DNA from: J027 sp034437655
GTDB lineage: Bacteria > Chloroflexota > Anaerolineae > Aggregatilineales > J027
Length of the DNA: 64,000 nt
NCBI GenBank assembly: GCA_034437655.1
Contig: DAOTTU010000001.1
Span: 1 to 64,000 of the forward strand
Reading direction: 5' to 3'
Shown: piece after piece, positions 61,119 to 64,000 of the stretch
Numbering within the stretch: the stretch's first letter is position 1
Layout: each line of letters opens with the position of its first letter
The notes under the pieces: generated by a model
What the model saw: only the letters and a program-made list of their open reading frames with translations
Databases searched by the model: none
Told to the model about the DNA's origin: nothing
Made by a program: the position numbers and the translations under genes

Positions 61119-62447
61119 ATGTTGCAACTTTCAAAAGAGGATCAACGGGTCTGGCTATTGATAGGTGCTGTCGTCATGCTGGCACTGCTATTTATTCCAT
61201 TCAGTCAAATAGCGCTGGATGTTCGGTATACCTATACACTTCGCACGGTGTCGCTTGGTGGTGCGTTTTTGGGTGTTGTTAGCGGGGTGTTGGGGTGTTT
61301 TGCCGTTCTTCGCCATGAGAGCCTGATGGGTGATGCGCTTTCACATGCAGCGTTGCCGGGTGTCGGGGTTGGGTTCTTGCTTGCCGGGCGTGAACTGAGC
61401 GTGCTGCTAATAGGCGCAGGGGTCGCCAGTTGGGTTGGTGTGCAATTCATTCGTGCCGTGTTACATACAACGCGCCTTAAACAGGACGTTGCAATGGGGA
61501 TTGTATTAGCCGGATGGTTTGCTATTGGGATTGCCATTCTCACCTACATTCAATCGCGTCCAGACGCCAGCCAGGCCGGCCTTGAAACATTTATCTTTGG
61601 ACAGGCGGCCACCATTGTTGCCAGCGATGTGCAGCTCATTGGCGGGGTTGGGTTTATTGCCTTCGTCGTGCTGGGGTTGTTCTGGAAGGAATTCAAGCTG
61701 GTGACCTTTGATCCTGAGTTCGCTGGCGCAAACGGATTTCGGATCGGGGCAATTAACACACTACTCTCAACGCTAATTGTCGTGGCGATTGTGTTGGGTC
61801 TACAACTGGCCGGGGTGATCTTGATGGTGGGGATGTTGATTGCGCCGGGTATTGCGGCCCGCCAATGGACACAGAAACTTGACCAGATGGTTATTCTCGC
61901 CGGGATTTTTGGTGGATTCGCAGGTAGCACAGGCGCAATTTTAAGTGCCATTGAGGCCAATATTCCAACCGGGCCTATGATTATCGTCGTCGCCTTTTCA
62001 ATTGTGGTTGTCTCCATCACGCTTGCACCCGGACGTGGGCTGGTGTGGACGTCCCTTCGGCAACGCGCAGACCGTCGTCGCTTTGCCGCCCAAACCACAC
62101 TCCGCGACCTGTACCGCTATGCACAGTCTCATGGTAGCGACACCTACCCGGTTCCAGACGCCTTCATTCGTAGTGTCGGCAGCAACTTTGTGGGTCTGGG
62201 GCTGAAACAACTGGAAAAAGCAGGCCACATTCAACCGCAGGATAACGCCTGGATACTCACCCCTACTGGCATCCAGTCCGCCACCGCAGATGCACACAAC
62301 CAGCAACTCTGGGAAATCTACCGCGAATACGGCGATGAGCTACAGCTTCCACTGATTATGGAGGATCGTCAGCGCGACATTCATGAAGTGTTGCCAGAAC
62401 CAGCTATCCATAAACTTGAGCAGAAATTGGAAGGAGCGTCGGTCTGA
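61119..62447 (+). CDS. Metal ABC transporter permease with C-terminal DtxR-like domain
   Basis: This 442-residue protein has an ABC-3-type permease part (about 1-320, eight or nine helices, with H-E-S-L-M-G-D-A-L-S-H-A) and a soluble C-terminal part of about 122 residues. The latter contains a winged-helix-like segment (R-D-L-Y-R-Y-A-Q through L-T-P-T-G) and a stretch N-Q-Q-L-W-E-I-Y to D-I-H-E-V-L-P similar to the metal-binding and dimerisation region of DtxR/MntR. C-terminal extensions exist on some manganese permeases, such as the 435-residue B. subtilis MntC. It may sense cytoplasmic metal. The next gene overlaps by one base. Confidence 0.88.
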   Translation: MLQLSKEDQRVWLLIGAVVMLALLFIPFSQIALDVRYTYTLRTVSLGGAFLGVVSGVLGCFAVLRHESLMGDALSHAALPGVGVGFLLAGRELSVLLIGAGVASWVGVQFIRAVLHTTRLKQDVAMGIVLAGWFAIGIAILTYIQSRPDASQAGLETFIFGQAATIVASDVQLIGGVGFIAFVVLGLFWKEFKLVTFDPEFAGANGFRIGAINTLLSTLIVVAIVLGLQLAGVILMVGMLIAPGIAARQWTQKLDQMVILAGIFGGFAGSTGAILSAIEANIPTGPMIIVVAFSIVVVSITLAPGRGLVWTSLRQRADRRRFAAQTTLRDLYRYAQSHGSDTYPVPDAFIRSVGSNFVGLGLKQLEKAGHIQPQDNAWILTPTGIQSATADAHNQQLWEIYREYGDELQLPLIMEDRQRDIHEVLPEPAIHKLEQKLEGASV

Positions 62448-63880
62448 TGCTATTCGAACTCGAACGCCTCATTATTGACCTGCTGTTGAACGTATTCTCA
62501 CGCGAAGAGATCAATCAGTTCTTGCGTGACCCGCAACATACAGCCGTTATTGTCGGGAGTTTGATTGCTGTTTCTGGAGCGCTGCTCGGTACATTTTTGC
62601 TGCTACGCGGGCTGGCCCTGACCAGTGATGCCATCAGCCATACCGTCTTACTGGGAATTGTGGTCGCCTTTCTCGTAATGACAGCGCTGCCAGAGGTCGA
62701 AGCAGAGTTGTCATCCCCATGGTTGATTATCGGGGCGGCACTTTCTGGTGTGGCAACAGTCGTTCTGACAGAGTTGATCTATCGTTCAGGGTTGGTGCGT
62801 CAGGACGCGGCGCTTGGGCTGGCGTTTCCATTACTTTTTGCGGTCTCCATCATTCTGATCTCGCGCTATGCGGACGACGTTCATCTTGATGAACATGCTG
62901 TGATGGTTGGTGAAATTGGTGTCGCATGGGCAGACGCGAATCGCCATTGCTTTGAAAACTGTGAAACGGTTGACATAACGCCGGAAGATGAACGCGCCAA
63001 CATTATTCGCGAATGTGTGAACTGTCGTGAACTCGCAATCAGTCCGCGTGATGCTGCGAATGATGACCGGGCGATTTTCCGTGAAACCTGCACCAATTGC
63101 GGTGAATACTCTCCCCGACAGGCCTTCAATGCAGGGTTTACAGAGGGTGAGCCTGTGCAGGTCTTCTGGCCGAAGTCGATTACCGTGAATGCGGTGCTGA
63201 TGTTGCTGTCGGTTGGGTTCGTGACGGTATTCTACAAGGAATTGAAGCTGGCCGCCTTTGACGAAGCGCTGGCGAAGGCACTCGGTTTTCGGCCGGGTGT
63301 ACTGCATTATGCCCTGATGATACTCGTCAGCCTGGTAGCAGTCGGCGCGTTCGATGCGGTGGGGTCGATTCTCGTCATCGCGTTTTTCATCATTCCGCCG
63401 GCCGCCGCCTACCTGTTGACTGATCGCCTCGCAGTGATGCTGGTGTTGAGCGCAGTCATTGGTAGCGCGGGGGCATTTCTGGGTTATGAACTGGTCAATT
63501 ATCTGGACACGTCGCCTTCAGCCGCGATGGTCCTCATGATGCTGGTACTGTTTGCGGTGACATGGATGTTGTCGCCTAAATATGGGCTGGTTTCAACAAT
63601 TATTCGTCGCGCCAATCAACGCCGCCGCTTTGATAATCAGGTCGTGATGGGGCATATTTACAACCATCAACACATCGAAAGCCAGCGCCACGAACTGACC
63701 GCCGACGAGTTGCACGAGCATTTCCGCTGGTCACAAAGCAGAATGGAGCGGGTCTTGTCGCGGTTGCGTAGCGCCCACCTGATCGACATACAGCAAAATC
63801 TCATCGGGTTGACACCAGATGGCGAAGGACGGGTGCAACAGTTCCGGCAGCAAGCGTTGTCACAAAACGCCGGACACTAG
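62447..63880 (+). CDS. Metal ABC transporter permease with Cys-rich insertion and winged-helix tail
   Basis: This is the second ABC-3-type permease (477 residues). The usual core is split by an insertion at about 165-240 containing three cysteine pairs: C168/C172, C190/C193 and C215/C218, resembling rubredoxin- or zinc-ribbon-like knuckles in a loop between membrane helices. The C-terminal 85 residues (about 390-477) form another winged-helix-like domain, with L-T-A-D-E-L-H-E-H-F and L-T-P-D-G-E-G. The family otherwise has about 280-300 residues. The start overlaps the upstream stop (TGATG). Confidence 0.88.
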   Translation: MLFELERLIIDLLLNVFSREEINQFLRDPQHTAVIVGSLIAVSGALLGTFLLLRGLALTSDAISHTVLLGIVVAFLVMTALPEVEAELSSPWLIIGAALSGVATVVLTELIYRSGLVRQDAALGLAFPLLFAVSIILISRYADDVHLDEHAVMVGEIGVAWADANRHCFENCETVDITPEDERANIIRECVNCRELAISPRDAANDDRAIFRETCTNCGEYSPRQAFNAGFTEGEPVQVFWPKSITVNAVLMLLSVGFVTVFYKELKLAAFDEALAKALGFRPGVLHYALMILVSLVAVGAFDAVGSILVIAFFIIPPAAAYLLTDRLAVMLVLSAVIGSAGAFLGYELVNYLDTSPSAAMVLMMLVLFAVTWMLSPKYGLVSTIIRRANQRRRFDNQVVMGHIYNHQHIESQRHELTADELHEHFRWSQSRMERVLSRLRSAHLIDIQQNLIGLTPDGEGRVQQFRQQALSQNAGH

Positions 63881-64000
63881 CTGCGGGGTTGCCACCGTCA
63901 GTTGACCCATTCTGACAGGGGCACATGAGCCAGGCCCAAATGCACTGGTGGCCAGATGCGGTCCGGGTTAGTTTTCGGTACGATTAAAGACTGACAACAT
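63881..64000. other. Terminal intergenic stretch
   Basis: No gene, terminator or repeat was recognised in the last 120 bp. Confidence 0.5.

Noticed and set aside
1..64000. tRNA genes, rRNA genes, CRISPR arrays, insertion sequences or prophage
   Set aside because: No tRNA T-arm pattern, rRNA stretch, regular repeat-spacer array, transposase, integrase or phage structural gene was recognised by reading; a dedicated tRNA scan could not be run.

Overview
The window looks like a chromosome segment of a filamentous anoxygenic phototroph of the Chloroflexota, from a lineage with a type-2 reaction centre and a core antenna. The evidence is a Roseiflexus-style fused pufLM gene, Chloroflexota-type pufB and pufA antenna genes, a tetraheme PufC, an alternative complex III (act) operon in place of a bc1 complex, and bacteriochlorophyll a genes bchXY, bchC, bchF, bchG and bchP. 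No chlorosome genes are seen, but the window may simply not reach them. The genus cannot be named from this sequence alone.

Region 1 (1-20211, all minus strand) is a photosynthesis supercluster. Read in the direction of transcription it is actA-actB-actC-actD-actE, two paralogous small proteins, pufB-pufA-pufLM-pufC, bchG-bchP-puhE, an alpha/beta hydrolase, bchF-bchC-bchX, a DUF169 protein, a membrane/helix-hairpin-helix protein, and bchY, which runs off the left edge. Quinol oxidation (ACIII), antenna, reaction centre, its cytochrome donor and late pigment synthesis therefore lie in one array. actF, normally the last core act gene, is not here; the two paralogous proteins occupy its place. 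Similar 12-bp dyads lie before actA and before pufB, and stable hairpins flank pufBA.

Region 2 (20212-24198) holds an 868-bp intergenic region, a fused sulfate adenylyltransferase/APS kinase and a multi-pass membrane protein that may be a glycosyltransferase.

Region 3 (24199-34455) encodes the complete shikimate pathway plus chorismate mutase and prephenate dehydrogenase: aroH-aroF-tyrA-aroA, then an LLM-class flavoprotein and a GNAT protein, then aroE-aroC-aroKB-aroQ. It is preceded by an unannotated 47-codon leader peptide with a Trp/Phe/Tyr-rich run (10 aromatic residues in 12), followed by a hairpin and T-tract. This is a textbook attenuator layout and the most striking non-genic feature of the window.

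Region 4 (34456-43832) holds two TPR membrane proteins, polA, a MazG-like protein, typA/bipA, a class II aldolase and a PAP2 phosphatase. Region 5 (43804-48334, minus) is a signalling array: a NarL-type regulator, a membrane GAF histidine kinase, three stand-alone receivers and a HEAT-repeat protein. Region 6 (48432-58935) carries a glycosyltransferase, ilvD, sugar-nucleotide genes, msrB, a SulP transporter, and an epimerase/dehydrogenase pair. Region 7 (59167-63880) is a metal ABC transporter whose two permeases both have C-terminal winged-helix-like extensions; the second also has a cysteine-rich insertion. Its promoter overlaps a DtxR-like half-site.

No tRNA, rRNA, CRISPR array, insertion sequence or phage gene was recognised.
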